A stretch of DNA of 64,000 nucleotides from Sphingomonas panacis (GCF_001717955.1 NZ_CP014168.1:3505501-3569500); one strand, 5' to 3'; positions 17,911-26,961 are shown, counted from the first letter of the stretch. Numbers and translations: made by a program. The notes: generated by a model from the letters alone, not told the origin.

Positions 17911-19239
17911 ATGGCCAAGCGACAGCTCAAACTTGGACTCGTCACCACCGGCGTCGGCGGTCCTGGCCAGACCAACCGTTGGCTCGATCCTGAAATCCCG
18001 GTCGATGCGAGCGTCAATATCGATTGGTATATCGAGATCGTCCGTCAGGCCGAAGCGGCCAAGTTCGATCTGGTTTTCATCGTCGACAGCCAGTTCATCA
18101 CCGCAGATTCTCCGCCGCATTATCTCAACCGGCTGGAACCGCTGACACTGCTTTCGGCGCTGGCGGTCGCGACCAGCCATATCGGCCTCGTCGGGACGTT
18201 GACGACGTCATACAACGAGCCCTTCAACCTCGCGCGCCGGCTGGCCTCGCTCGATCTGATCAGCAAGGGCCGTGCGGGCTGGAACGTCGTTACCAGCGGC
18301 GACGCCGGCACGGCGGGCAACTACGGCCGCGAGGCGCACTATAATTACGCCACGCGCTACGGCCGCGCGTTCGAATATCTTGATGTGGTGCGTGGGTTGT
18401 GGCGGTCCTACGAGGATGGTGCGCTGGTGCGCGACCGCGAGACCGGCGTATTTCTCGACAAGAGCAAGCTCCACGCGCTCAACCACAAGGGTGAATATTT
18501 CTCGGTCGTGGGGCCGCTCAATATCCAGCGATCGCCGCAGGGCGAGCCGGTGATCTTCCAGGCGGGCGATTCAGAACAGGGCCGCACGCTGGGGGCCACC
18601 GTGGCGGACGCGATCTTCACCCATGCCAAGACGATCCAACAAGGCCAGGCCTTCTACGCCGACATCAAACGCCGCGCCGCGGCGTTAGGCCGCGATCCAG
18701 ACGCGATCGTCATTCTGCCGGGCTTCTCGGTCACGGTCGGCGACACCGACGAGGATGCCCGCAGGATCGAGCGCGAACACCGCAGGATCGACCAGAGTTT
18801 CGACCAGGCGTTGGCCGAGTTCGGCCGTGCCTTCGGCTGGCACGACTTCCGCCAGTATGATCTCGACGCGCCGTTCCCGGTCAAGGCGCTGGAACATGCC
18901 AAAAGCAGCTTCTTCACCCAGGCCAAACAGATCACCGAGATTGCGGTCGCGCGTGGTCTCTCGCTGCGCGACACGGTCGAACATCTGCGAGACCAGTTCA
19001 GCAGTCCGTTCGTGGGATCGGCTGAGACTGTGGCCGACGAAATCGAACGCTGGTTCGAGGGGCGGGCCTTCGACGGGATCAACGTGCATGCCGGCCACCC
19101 TAGTCAGTTCCGCCGCTTCACTTCGGAAGTCGTGCCCCTGCTCCAGGCGCGGGGGTTGTTCCGCACCGAGTATGAGCACACTACGCTGCGCGGCAACCTC
19201 GGATTGCCGATACCCGCTAATAGCAGGAGCGTGAATTAG
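17911..19239 (+). CDS. LLM-class FMN-dependent monooxygenase of the NtaA/SnaA/DszA type
   Basis: A 442-residue cytosolic TIM-barrel flavoenzyme with AAGGAG upstream. The family segments are GWNVVTSGDAGTAGNYG, a PVIFQAGDSEQGR strand and a DLVFIVDSQF strand near residue 52. Members use reduced FMN from a partner reductase to cleave aminopolycarboxylates (NtaA) or C-S bonds (DszA). The 21-base gap to the SsuA-like gene makes one unit with it and the TonB receptor. A sulfur-scavenging role is inferred from the neighbouring ssu-type operon. Confidence 0.88.
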   Translation: MAKRQLKLGLVTTGVGGPGQTNRWLDPEIPVDASVNIDWYIEIVRQAEAAKFDLVFIVDSQFITADSPPHYLNRLEPLTLLSALAVATSHIGLVGTLTTSYNEPFNLARRLASLDLISKGRAGWNVVTSGDAGTAGNYGREAHYNYATRYGRAFEYLDVVRGLWRSYEDGALVRDRETGVFLDKSKLHALNHKGEYFSVVGPLNIQRSPQGEPVIFQAGDSEQGRTLGATVADAIFTHAKTIQQGQAFYADIKRRAAALGRDPDAIVILPGFSVTVGDTDEDARRIEREHRRIDQSFDQALAEFGRAFGWHDFRQYDLDAPFPVKALEHAKSSFFTQAKQITEIAVARGLSLRDTVEHLRDQFSSPFVGSAETVADEIERWFEGRAFDGINVHAGHPSQFRRFTSEVVPLLQARGLFRTEYEHTTLRGNLGLPIPANSRSVN

Positions 19240-19361
19240 CTGGCGAGTGAAGGCCCGGCAGGTTCATGGACACGTTGCTGACTCGGCGATCTCGCCACGG
19301 TTGAGCACGGTCCCCCGCCCCGCTTTAACGAATATCAACAGCGCTTGAGCAATCCCCGTTC

Positions 19362-20084
19362 GTGCCGCGCCTAAGCTTCAAATCGGGCGGGTTCGACAAT
19401 CGCGCGACGCGGATCGACCTCGCCACCTTGCCCTTCAACCCCGAGAAGGTGACGACCTATGAGGGCGGACTCAAGGCGACCCTGTTCGGCCGCGCCCTGC
19501 GCAGCAACCTTGCAGTGTTCTATAACGATTACCGCGATTTGCAGGTGTCGTTCTACGATCCGGCCTATGTCGGCTCACGGCGCGGCAACGCCGGCAAGGC
19601 GCATAGCTGGGGCGTCGAGCTGGAGAACGACTTGCACCTGTCGAAGCGGGCCTCGTTGCAGGCGTCGGGCGGCTATCTCAAGGCAGTATATGACGATTAC
19701 AAGGGCGCGGGCGGCAAGGGCATCGATGCCGATGGCAACCCGCTGACCAACGCGCCGAAGTGGAGCGTCTCGGGCGGCGCGAATTACGATCTGCCCGCCG
19801 GCAAGTTCGGCGACGTGAAGGTCTCGCTGAACGCGCAATATCAGGGCAGCTTCTATACAGCCGCGCTCGCGCGTCCGCAGGACCGGGGGCCGGGGCAGAC
19901 CTTCGTCAACGGCGCGATCACCTGGACGCCGCGCGACCCGAGCTTTCAGATACGGGTCGAAGGGCGGAACATCCTCGGCGCCGATGCGCCGGTGGGGTCT
20001 TCGTACACGCCGACGACGGGAATTTACTACAAGAACTACGCCGATCCAGCGACGGTGCTGGTGTCGTTCAAGATCTCGCGGTAG
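19362..20084 (+). pseudogene. C-terminal fragment of a TonB-dependent receptor
   Basis: About 240 residues of receptor barrel, from FKSGGFDNR through a PEKVTTYEGGLK strand to a terminal VSFKISR. Signal peptide, plug domain and most barrel strands are missing and the 120 bases upstream show no receptor sequence. It is therefore the remnant of a second receptor, left when the 5' part was lost. The LLM gene lies upstream and an IS630-like element 77 bases downstream, so IS-mediated deletion is plausible. Confidence 0.8.
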
Positions 20085-20102
20085 CCGGACGATGAACGTC
20101 GA

Positions 20103-20131
20103 GGCCGCCGTTGCCTGGTGCAACGGCGGCC
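20103..20131 (+). terminator. Strong hairpin after the TonB receptor fragment
   Basis: A perfect 12-base stem, GGCCGCCGTTGC with GCAACGGCGGCC around a 5-base CTGGT loop, lies 18 bases after the receptor stop. It is followed by a moderately T-rich stretch rather than a clean U-run. It probably terminated the original receptor transcript. Confidence 0.65.
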
Positions 20132-20161
20132 CCGTCTCGTCTTACGATACGTCTCTTCTTA

Positions 20162-21331
20162 TACCAACCTGCATTAATCATGACCCACGAGCCCATTTTC
20201 GGCGGCCGATGGTCATGATGTGCCATGGTTGATCGAGGAGCTTGTTCCACGCGTCGCAGCAGTGATCGACGATGTTGTCGTAGGAGGTGAAGACCCGGTT
20301 GGAGAGCCAGTTCTCGCGCATGAACTGCCAGATGTTTTCGACCGGGTTGAGCTCGGGACATTTGGCTGGCAGGGCGATGATGCTGATATTGGCAGGCACA
20401 TCCAGCTTGTCGGTCATGTGCCAGCCAGCCTGATCCATCAGCACGGCCGCGTGCGCGCCGGGGGCGACGGCGAGCGATATCTCGGTCAGATGCAGCGACA
20501 TGGTTTCGGTATTGCAGAAGGGCAGCACCAGCCCAGCGCCCTTGCCGTGTTCGGGGCAGATCGCGCCGAAGATATAGGCTGATTTCGTCCGCTGATCCTT
20601 GGGTGCCGATGGCCGTGTCCCGCGCCGGGCCCAACGCCGCGTGATCTTGTTCTTCTGGCCAACCCGCGCTTCGTCCTGGAACCATATCTCTATGGGCGTG
20701 CCCTTCGGGAGGATCGCTCCGACCTTTGCCAGCTCGGCGGCAAAGCCCCCTTTTTGAAGGCATCCATGGCAAGCTCGTTCTGGGCATGGTGGCGAGGGCG
20801 CGCCGTGAGCTTGACGTAGCCCAGCTTCTTCAATTCCCGTCCCACGGTGGTTTCATCGAGCGACACCGCGAACTCGTCGTATAACCACTGGACCAGGTCG
20901 ATCAGCCGCCAGCGAACGACGCCATGGATCGCCGAGATCGGACCGCGCTCGACAACCTCAACCAGCGCCCGCCGTTGCGCATCATCGAGCCGGGAACGGG
21001 CCCCGGGGGCCTTGCCATCAAGCAGCCCATCGGGACCGCGGGCGTTGAACCGCACCACCCAGTCGCGCACGATCTGCAATCCCACCCCGCCGATCCGTGC
21101 CGCTGCGGTCCGGCTGCCGCCGTCATAAATCTCGGCCAACGCCAAAAGACGACGAGTCTGGTTCGCGCTCTTCGACCCGCGCGCCAATCTCCTCAATGCA
21201 GCTCCGTCAAAATCGTCCCGCAAGCCGATCGCTGATCCCATGGTCACGCCCTCCGATCCAGGGCGCCATAGATTCAGACTTTCACCCGTTTGGGTATCCC
21301 TTACGTGAGTCAGCCTCGACGCAGGTTGGTA
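20162..21331 (-). mobile_element. IS630-like insertion sequence, copy 1 (1170 bp)
   Basis: The ends read TACCAACCTGC at the left and GCAGGTTGGTA at the right, giving 11-base perfect terminal repeats. The flanks are TTA on both sides (20159-20161 and 21332-21334), a 3-base target duplication. The transposase is on the reverse strand in two frames. The copy at 37466-38635 has the same length and appears identical wherever compared. Copy 1 landed between a receptor fragment and the stop codon of the class II aldolase gene (21338). Confidence 0.9.
20178..21241 (-). CDS. IS630-like transposase in two overlapping frames
   Basis: The N-terminal frame (to about 20690) has a helix-turn-helix of the IS630 type (residues about 15-60, RRLLALAEIYDGGSRTAAA). 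The C-terminal frame has the DDE segments: WFQDEARVGQ, VLMDQAGWH and LNPVENIWQFM. They join by a -1 shift at AAAAAGGGGG (reverse strand, 20755-20746), giving about 354 residues. Both genomic copies carry the same A5-G5 run, which favours programmed frameshifting over random decay. Confidence 0.85.
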
Positions 21332-21337
21332 TTACGT

Positions 21338-22123
21338 TTACACGTCGAAGCCGGGCGACAGCCGCTCAGCCTTGCGAAGCGACGCCGCCCAAACGAGATC
21401 GCTCGTCGAGCGTTCGCCCTGCAACGGGTTGCGAGGACGCGCCATCTGGCGGCGTACCTCATCCTGCGCGGCTTGCGGGGCGATCAGCACATTCTCCCGA
21501 CCGATGCCGAGTGTGCGGACCTGCGCGGTGCAGGCGGTCTCCAACTGGTGAATGTTGGTCCACGCCTCGCCCGGCGACGCGCCGAGCGCGAGCGTGCCGT
21601 GGTTGCGTAGCAGCATCAGCTTGGTTTCGCCGAGATCGGCGACCAGCCGCTCGCGCTCGTCGAGGTTGAGCGCGACGCCCTCGTAATCATGGTAGCTCAG
21701 CCGCGGGATGATCGCGAGCGCGCGCTGGTTGAGCGGCAACAGACCTTCCGCATGCGCGGACACCGCCATGCCGTCGGGACTGTGGAAGTGCGCGATGAAC
21801 AAAGCATCCTCGCGCGCGCCGTGGACCGCCGAGTGGATCACATAGCCGGCGTAATTGATGCCGTATTCGTTGGGCTCGATCAGGTTGCCGTCGAGGTCGA
21901 TCTTGACTAGGCTCGACGCGGTGATCTCATCGAAAGCGAGGCCATAGGGATTGATGAGGAAATGATGGTCCGGCCCCGGCACGCGCGCGGAAATGTGGGT
22001 GAAGATCAGATCGTCCCAGCCGTTGATCGCCGCCAGCCGATAGAAAGCGGCGAGATCGACGCGCGTGCGCCATTCCGCTTCGCTCCAGCGAATCGTCGGG
22101 GCTTCGTTGAACACCGTTGCCAT
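21338..22123 (-). CDS. Class II aldolase/adducin family protein
   Basis: A 261-residue cytosolic protein, preceded by AAGGAG. It has the zinc-binding HFHS pair near residue 114 and the LLRNHGTLALG segment near residue 175, as in fuculose-phosphate aldolase and related aldolases or decarboxylases. It is the last gene of the ssu-type operon, 19 bases after the SsuA-like gene, so it may process the carbon skeleton after desulfonation. The IS630-like element ends 6 bases after its stop, leaving the gene intact. Confidence 0.85.
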   Translation of the reverse strand: MATVFNEAPTIRWSEAEWRTRVDLAAFYRLAAINGWDDLIFTHISARVPGPDHHFLINPYGLAFDEITASSLVKIDLDGNLIEPNEYGINYAGYVIHSAVHGAREDALFIAHFHSPDGMAVSAHAEGLLPLNQRALAIIPRLSYHDYEGVALNLDERERLVADLGETKLMLLRNHGTLALGASPGEAWTNIHQLETACTAQVRTLGIGRENVLIAPQAAQDEVRRQMARPRNPLQGERSTSDLVWAASLRKAERLSPGFDV

Positions 22124-22142
22124 GTTGGGTCTCCTTGGAAAT

Positions 22143-23225
22143 TCAGTTCGCGGCGAGCGGCCGGAACAGCCCCTTGCCGACGTCCGTGTCGAAAGCCTCG
22201 GTGACCGGGCGCTTGGCGTCGATCAGACCGGCGGTTTCGAAGCGTTTGGCGACGACGCGCTCATGCTCGACAATGCCGGCGTCGATCGGCACCGAGACGC
22301 GGTTGTTACGATCGAAGCTGGCGCGCGCGATGTCGAGCGGCAGGCCGGTTTCCTTTGCCAGCACCTTGGCGAAGGCTTCGGGGTGGGCGCGCGCCCGGTT
22401 GAGCGCCTTGGCCTCGCGCTGAAGGAAGTCGCGCATCAGCGCCGCCTTGGGCGCGATCGCGGCGGTGTGTGCAACCTCGAAGCTGACCGGCAGTTCGTAA
22501 TCGCGCGCATCGACGACGGTGCGCGCGCCCTCCTTGATGGCGACGCTGATATACGGTGGCCAGATCGCCCAGGCATCGACCGTGCCGTTGTCGAACGCCG
22601 CCTTGGCGTCGGCTGGCGACAGAAAGGTCACAGTGACACGATCCGCCGGGATCTTGGCGCGTTCGAGCGCCTGCAACAGGATATGGTGGCCGATCGAGCC
22701 GCGCGTCGTCGTCACCGTCTTGCCAACGAGATCGCCGACTGAGTGGATCGGCGAGCTGTTACGCACGATCACGCCGAGCGCGTCGCTTGGATTGCCGGCG
22801 GTCGCCAGCGCACCGACCGCTTTCACGGCCGCGCCGCTTTGATAGGCGAAGATGAACGGCGCATCGCCGGCCAGGCCAAGATCGGCCGCGCCGCCGCCCA
22901 CCGCTTCCATCAGCGGTTGCGCGGCGGGGAATTCGGACCATTCGATGCGGTACGGTGCGCCCTTGAGCACCCCCGCCGCTTCCATCATCGCCCTGGTCGA
23001 GCCCTTCTGGTTGGCGACGCGGAGGACGTGCGTGTCGCTGCCCTGCCCGCAGGCTGACAGGACGGCGAGCAGCAGCGAAAACAGCGCGGCCGCCGAGGCA
23101 CGCCAACCCCACCTTCCGTTCGCCCCGAGCGAAGTCGAGGGGCAAGCGCTGCGCCCCGTGTCTCGACTTCGCTCGACACGAACGGAAGGGAGGCGATGCG
23201 GATAGAGGATTGCGTTCGCGATCAT
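22143..23225 (-). CDS. SsuA-like ABC substrate-binding lipoprotein with repeat-derived N-terminus
   Basis: About 360 residues. The mature part has the SsuA pattern LRVANQKGS, LGLAGDAPFIFAY, TTTRGSIGHH and GTVDAWAIWPPY, after a hydrophobic stretch and lipobox LSACG. ATG 23225 follows the SsuD-like stop at once (TGAGATG). Residues about 15-36 are the translation of a palindromic repeat (23112-23189) that lies inside the reading frame before the hydrophobic core. Translation may start later, or the signal peptide may tolerate the insert. It feeds the permease and ATPase at 26.2-27.8 kb. Confidence 0.8.
   Translation of the reverse strand: MIANAILYPHRLPSVRVERSRDTGRSACPSTSLGANGRWGWRASAAALFSLLLAVLSACGQGSDTHVLRVANQKGSTRAMMEAAGVLKGAPYRIEWSEFPAAQPLMEAVGGGAADLGLAGDAPFIFAYQSGAAVKAVGALATAGNPSDALGVIVRNSSPIHSVGDLVGKTVTTTRGSIGHHILLQALERAKIPADRVTVTFLSPADAKAAFDNGTVDAWAIWPPYISVAIKEGARTVVDARDYELPVSFEVAHTAAIAPKAALMRDFLQREAKALNRARAHPEAFAKVLAKETGLPLDIARASFDRNNRVSVPIDAGIVEHERVVAKRFETAGLIDAKRPVTEAFDTDVGKGLFRPLAAN
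23112..23189. repeat. Palindromic REP-like repeat within the ssuA-like 5' region
   Basis: A 78-base imperfect inverted repeat. The left arm begins CCTTCCGTTCGCCCCGAGCG and the right arm, reverse-complemented, begins CCTTCCGTTCGTGTCGAGCG. I associate such repeats with sphingomonad intergenic spaces, where translation gives tell-tale strings such as VERSRD and STSLG. Here it is read through inside a coding frame. A related but different repeat is at 28887-28968. Confidence 0.75.
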
Positions 23226-23226
23226 C

Positions 23227-24315
23227 TCAACCCGCAAGCGCCAGACCGAGCTTCTCGCGCTCCGCGACCTTGCGCCGCACCAGCGGCAACAGCTCGCGCC
23301 CATAGTCGATCGCATCGCCAAGCGGATCGAAGCCACGGATCAGGAAATGGTCGATGCCGATGTCCCAATACTCGAGCATCCCGTCGGCGACCTGCTCGGG
23401 CGTACCGACCAGACCGGTGCTGTTGCCGGCAGCCCCCGTCAGTTGCGCGACGCCGGTCCACAGCCGCGTATCGCGACGGCCCGCGCTCGCCGTTTGAAGC
23501 AACCGGAGCGATCCGGCGTTGGGCGGGCGATGGCCGCTGGTCGGCAGCCCCGCCGCCTCGCGGTTGGCGCGGACCTGCTCGACGATATCATCGGCCTTCT
23601 TCCACGCTGCCTCTTCTGTGTCGGCGATCACCGGGCGCAGCGACAGCGAGAAACCCGGCCGGCGGCCATGCCGCGCTGCCGAGGCGCGCACGCGGCGCAC
23701 CGTCTCGCCGACCTGTTCCAGCGTCTCGCCCCACAGTGCGTAAACGTCGGCATGCCGCCCGGCCACCTCGATCGCCTCGTCGGACGAGCCGCCGAAGAAC
23801 ACCGGCAGATTGTCGGGCTTGATCGCGCTGAACGCCTGCCGCACCTCGTAGAAACGGCCCGCATGGTCGAACGGCTTGGGCGACGTCCATTCATTGCGCA
23901 GGATCGTCAGATATTCGTCGGTGCGCGTGTAGCGCTCGGCCTTGTGCGTGCCGGTGTCGCCGTCGCGCGCCATCTCCTCATCGGCGCCGCCGGTGATGAT
24001 GTGGACCGCGATGCGCCCGCCCGAAAGCTGGTCGAGCGTGGCGAGCTGGCGCGCCGCGAGCGTCGGCTGGGTGAAGCCGGGCCGGTGCGCGACGAGGAAC
24101 CCGAGTTTGGTAGTAAGCGCGGCGGCGTGCGCGGCGACGATCTGGCTTTCCGGGCTGTTCGACCCGAACGGGATCAGCACACGATCGAACCCGCCCGCCT
24201 CCTGCGCCTTCGCCGCCGCCTCGACATAATCCTTGTCGAGCGCGCGGCTGCGGACCGCGCTTTGCGTCTCGGAGCCGTTGTTGAAACCGATATAGCCGAT
24301 GAACTTAACGCTCAT
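23227..24315 (-). CDS. SsuD-like FMNH2-dependent alkanesulfonate monooxygenase
   Basis: A 362-residue LLM-class flavoenzyme. Recognisable segments are FDRVLIPFGSNSPES, LVAHRPGFTQPTLAARQLATLD, GRIAVHIITGGADEE and AERYTRTDEYL, all standard for SsuD and close relatives. With reduced FMN and oxygen these enzymes release sulfite and an aldehyde from alkanesulfonates. The gene sits between a rhodanese and an SsuA-like gene in an operon with SsuB and SsuC. No flavin reductase (SsuE) gene was seen in the window, so FMNH2 must come from elsewhere. Confidence 0.9.
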   Translation of the reverse strand: MSVKFIGYIGFNNGSETQSAVRSRALDKDYVEAAAKAQEAGGFDRVLIPFGSNSPESQIVAAHAAALTTKLGFLVAHRPGFTQPTLAARQLATLDQLSGGRIAVHIITGGADEEMARDGDTGTHKAERYTRTDEYLTILRNEWTSPKPFDHAGRFYEVRQAFSAIKPDNLPVFFGGSSDEAIEVAGRHADVYALWGETLEQVGETVRRVRASAARHGRRPGFSLSLRPVIADTEEAAWKKADDIVEQVRANREAAGLPTSGHRPPNAGSLRLLQTASAGRRDTRLWTGVAQLTGAAGNSTGLVGTPEQVADGMLEYWDIGIDHFLIRGFDPLGDAIDYGRELLPLVRRKVAEREKLGLALAG

Positions 24316-24338
24316 GGAATGTCTCCTCTGGAGAGATG

Positions 24339-25574
24339 TCAAATGACGTAGAAGCCGTGCGTGCCGTCGTTCTGGAGCTGGGCGACGAGGCCGTATTCCC
24401 AGTCGAGATAGGCCTGCATCGCCGCCTGCTGGTTGTCGGTGCCCTCATAAGGGCGCTTGTAGCGGCCCTCGGGACCGCGCGGCGCGGGCGCGCCGTCGGG
24501 GCCGATTTCGAGATCGCCGGTGAAGTCGGCGTCGAGCACGAACACCTCCCAGCCGAGTTGCGCCAGCCACGATGCGGTCATGTCCGCGCGCGGGCCGAGA
24601 TCATCGGAGAGCACGATGCGCGCGCCCCGTACCGGCGCGAAGTGATCGGTCTCCTGCACGAGCTGGCCGCCCTGCGCGTTGCGAAAACCGGGCAGATGCC
24701 CGCGCGCGAACGCATCGGGCTGGCGCACGTCGTAGAGGTAGAGCGTGCGCGCGCTATCGGCCTTGAGCACTTCCAGATCGGCCCAGCTCAGCCGCTTGAC
24801 GCCGGCGCGATAGGCGACGCTGCGCGCGGTCGCGCGCGCTTCCTCGGCGCTTTCGCCCGCCGCGTCTGGCGCGGCGCGCTGCTGCCCGGTTTCAAGGCTC
24901 TGGCCGGCGAGCGTCCAACCGATCGTGCCGTTGCGAAGCGCGAACACCTTGTTGGGCAATTTCGCATTGATGAGCGACTGCGCGCCGATGATGCTGCGCG
25001 TCCGGCCCGCGCAATTGACGATGATCGTCGTGTCGGGATCGGGCGCGGCGGCGCGCGCACGCAACACCAGTTCCGCACCGGGCGCGCTCTGCCCGCCGGG
25101 GATGCTCATCGTATTATACTCATCGTAGCGGCGCGCATCGAGGATCGCGATGTCGGCCTTCTCGGTGATGAGCGCCTGCACCTCTTCGGCCGGAAGCGAG
25201 GGCGTGTGGCGGTTATGCTCGACCAGTTCGCCGAACGCCTTGGAGTAGCTGTTGACGTCCTCGAACAGCTCGTAGCCCGCGTCGCGCCAGCCGGCGAGAC
25301 CGCCTTCAAGCCGCCGCACGTCGGGATAGCCGAGCGCTTCGAATTTGCTCGCGGCGTCGCCGGCAAGCCCCTCGCCATTGTCATACACGACGACCAAGGT
25401 TTCGAGTCGGGGAATCCGCCAGCGCGCCTCCGCATCGATGCGGCGCAGCGGAATCTGCGCGGCGAACAGCGGGTGACCGAGCGCGAATTCCGCTTCCTCG
25501 CGAACGTCGATCAGCGCGATCTCGTCTCCGACGAGCAGCGCGCGGCGGATATCCTGCGGGGTGATGTTGGTCAT
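24339..25574 (-). CDS. Triple-rhodanese-domain sulfurtransferase
   Basis: A 411-residue cytosolic protein with three rhodanese modules at about 5-105, 110-235 and 265-355. Only the middle module keeps the active-site Cys (Cys188 in NCAGRTRS). The equivalent loops of modules one and three have Asp/Asn (YDNGEG and SDDLGP). It overlaps the cysteine-dioxygenase-like gene by ATGA. Together they suggest handling of thiols, persulfides or released sulfur beside the sulfonate monooxygenase. Confidence 0.88.
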   Translation of the reverse strand: MTNITPQDIRRALLVGDEIALIDVREEAEFALGHPLFAAQIPLRRIDAEARWRIPRLETLVVVYDNGEGLAGDAASKFEALGYPDVRRLEGGLAGWRDAGYELFEDVNSYSKAFGELVEHNRHTPSLPAEEVQALITEKADIAILDARRYDEYNTMSIPGGQSAPGAELVLRARAAAPDPDTTIIVNCAGRTRSIIGAQSLINAKLPNKVFALRNGTIGWTLAGQSLETGQQRAAPDAAGESAEEARATARSVAYRAGVKRLSWADLEVLKADSARTLYLYDVRQPDAFARGHLPGFRNAQGGQLVQETDHFAPVRGARIVLSDDLGPRADMTASWLAQLGWEVFVLDADFTGDLEIGPDGAPAPRGPEGRYKRPYEGTDNQQAAMQAYLDWEYGLVAQLQNDGTHGFYVI

Positions 25575-26182
25575 TCCGATCTGTCCCAGATGTTGGGGAG
25601 CACGCCGTTGGCGTATCCCGAGATGAAGCGTTTGGGGGTGCCATCGGCGGCGTAGGTGGCACGTTCGACCGCGCCGATATTGCCGCCATAGACGTGGATG
25701 CTGACCGAGGGGCCATCCTCCCGGCCATTGGCGACGCGGTGGATATCGCCAATGTCGGGGCCGACCGCCTCGACCTTGCCGGCCTCCAGCAAGACCTCGT
25801 CGCCGGCCGCCACGATCGTACCGTCTTCGCTCCGGCGATAGCGTTGCACGCGTTCGGCGCCACGCAACACGCCGACCAGCCCCCAGACGCGGTGGTCATG
25901 CACCGGCGTCGCCTGTCCCGGGCCCCACACGAAGCTGACCACGCTGAACCGCTCGCGGCTGTCGCAGTGGAGCAGATATTGCTGGTAGCGCTCGGGGTTC
26001 GGGACGGCGAACGCTTCGGGCAGCCAGTCGTCGCGCGCGATCAACTGACCAAGCAACGCCGATCCGGTCGCGAGGATTTCATGTTGGTGGCGGCTCCTGT
26101 CGATCAGGTCGGCAAACCTGGTCACGAAGTCCCGCAGCGGTGCGGTATCGATCGCCGCCGTGATCGGGCGATACGCATTCAC
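25571..26182 (-). CDS. Cysteine dioxygenase-like thiol dioxygenase
   Basis: A 203-residue cupin. The iron ligands of the CDO family are visible as His95 and His97 (HDHRVWG) and His148 (IGDIHRV). The family oxidises cysteine or 3-mercaptopropionate to the sulfinate with O2. It overlaps the ATPase gene upstream and the rhodanese gene downstream by 4 bases each. In a sulfonate-uptake operon its substrate may be a thiol made from the imported compound; cysteine itself is not shown. Confidence 0.85.
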   Translation of the reverse strand: MNAYRPITAAIDTAPLRDFVTRFADLIDRSRHQHEILATGSALLGQLIARDDWLPEAFAVPNPERYQQYLLHCDSRERFSVVSFVWGPGQATPVHDHRVWGLVGVLRGAERVQRYRRSEDGTIVAAGDEVLLEAGKVEAVGPDIGDIHRVANGREDGPSVSIHVYGGNIGAVERATYAADGTPKRFISGYANGVLPNIWDRSE

Positions 26183-26961
26183 GCGCGGGCGCGGGCGAGA
26201 TGCACGACGCCCTCCTCCAACGCGGGACCGCGCTCCACGCCGAGATGGCCGAGCAGCGTATCCCGCAACCCTCGCGCGAGGCCTGCGCGATCGCCGCGCT
26301 CGGCGGCAATCCGCTCCTCGGCCACGATCCGGCCGCTGTCGAGCACCAGCACGCGGTCAGCCAGCGCGATCGCCTCGTCGACGTCGTGCGTGACCAGCAG
26401 CACCGCCGGGCGGTGCGCGCGCCACAGCGACAGCACCAGATCGTGCATGCGGATACGGGTGAGCGCATCGAGCGCCGCGAACGGCTCGTCGAGCAGGAGC
26501 AGTTGCGGCTCGCGCACCAGCGCGCGCGCCAGCGCGACGCGTTGCGCCTCGCCACCCGACAAAGTCAGCGGCCACGCATCGAGCCGGTGGCCGAGGCCAA
26601 CCTCGCGCAACGCCTGCTCGGCGCGTTCCCGGATAGTGCCGCCCTTCAGCCCGAGCGCGACGTTGCGCCACACCGTCTTCCACGGCAGCAGCCGCGCATC
26701 CTGGAACACCACCGCGCGCGCCGAGGGCACCGACACGTCCTGCCCGCGCACCTCGTCCATCCCGGCGAGCGTGCGCAACAGCGTCGTCTTGCCCGATCCC
26801 GAGCGGCCGAGCAGCGCGACGAACTCGCCTGGCGCGATCTCCAGATCAAGACCGTCGATGATCGTATTGGCGCCGAAGCGGCGGGTGAAGTTGCTTAGGC
26901 GCACGGCGGGGGTCGGCAGATCTGCGGCCTTGGCCAGCAGGAATCCTCGGGCGACGTCCAT
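26179..26961 (-). CDS. ABC transporter ATPase, SsuB/TauB type
   Basis: A 260-residue ATPase with Walker A GRSGSGKTT (residues 52-60), signature LSGGEAQRVALARAL and Walker B LLLLDEP followed by the H-loop THDVDEA. This is the nitrate/sulfonate/taurine subfamily. The ATG at 26961 overlaps the permease stop; an upstream in-frame start at 27027 would lie inside the permease gene. It energises uptake through the SsuC-like permease. Confidence 0.92.
   Translation of the reverse strand: MDVARGFLLAKAADLPTPAVRLSNFTRRFGANTIIDGLDLEIAPGEFVALLGRSGSGKTTLLRTLAGMDEVRGQDVSVPSARAVVFQDARLLPWKTVWRNVALGLKGGTIRERAEQALREVGLGHRLDAWPLTLSGGEAQRVALARALVREPQLLLLDEPFAALDALTRIRMHDLVLSLWRAHRPAVLLVTHDVDEAIALADRVLVLDSGRIVAEERIAAERGDRAGLARGLRDTLLGHLGVERGPALEEGVVHLARARA

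Noticed and set aside
20690..20787. Random frameshift (pseudogene) interpretation of the IS630-like transposase
   Set aside because: The same A5-G5 run and the same frame change occur in both copies, and both frames are otherwise intact.
24336..25655. A 439-codon forward frame opposite the rhodanese gene
   Set aside because: Codon pattern and residue content are those of a shadow frame. The reverse-strand rhodanese has clear domains and overlaps its operon neighbour.
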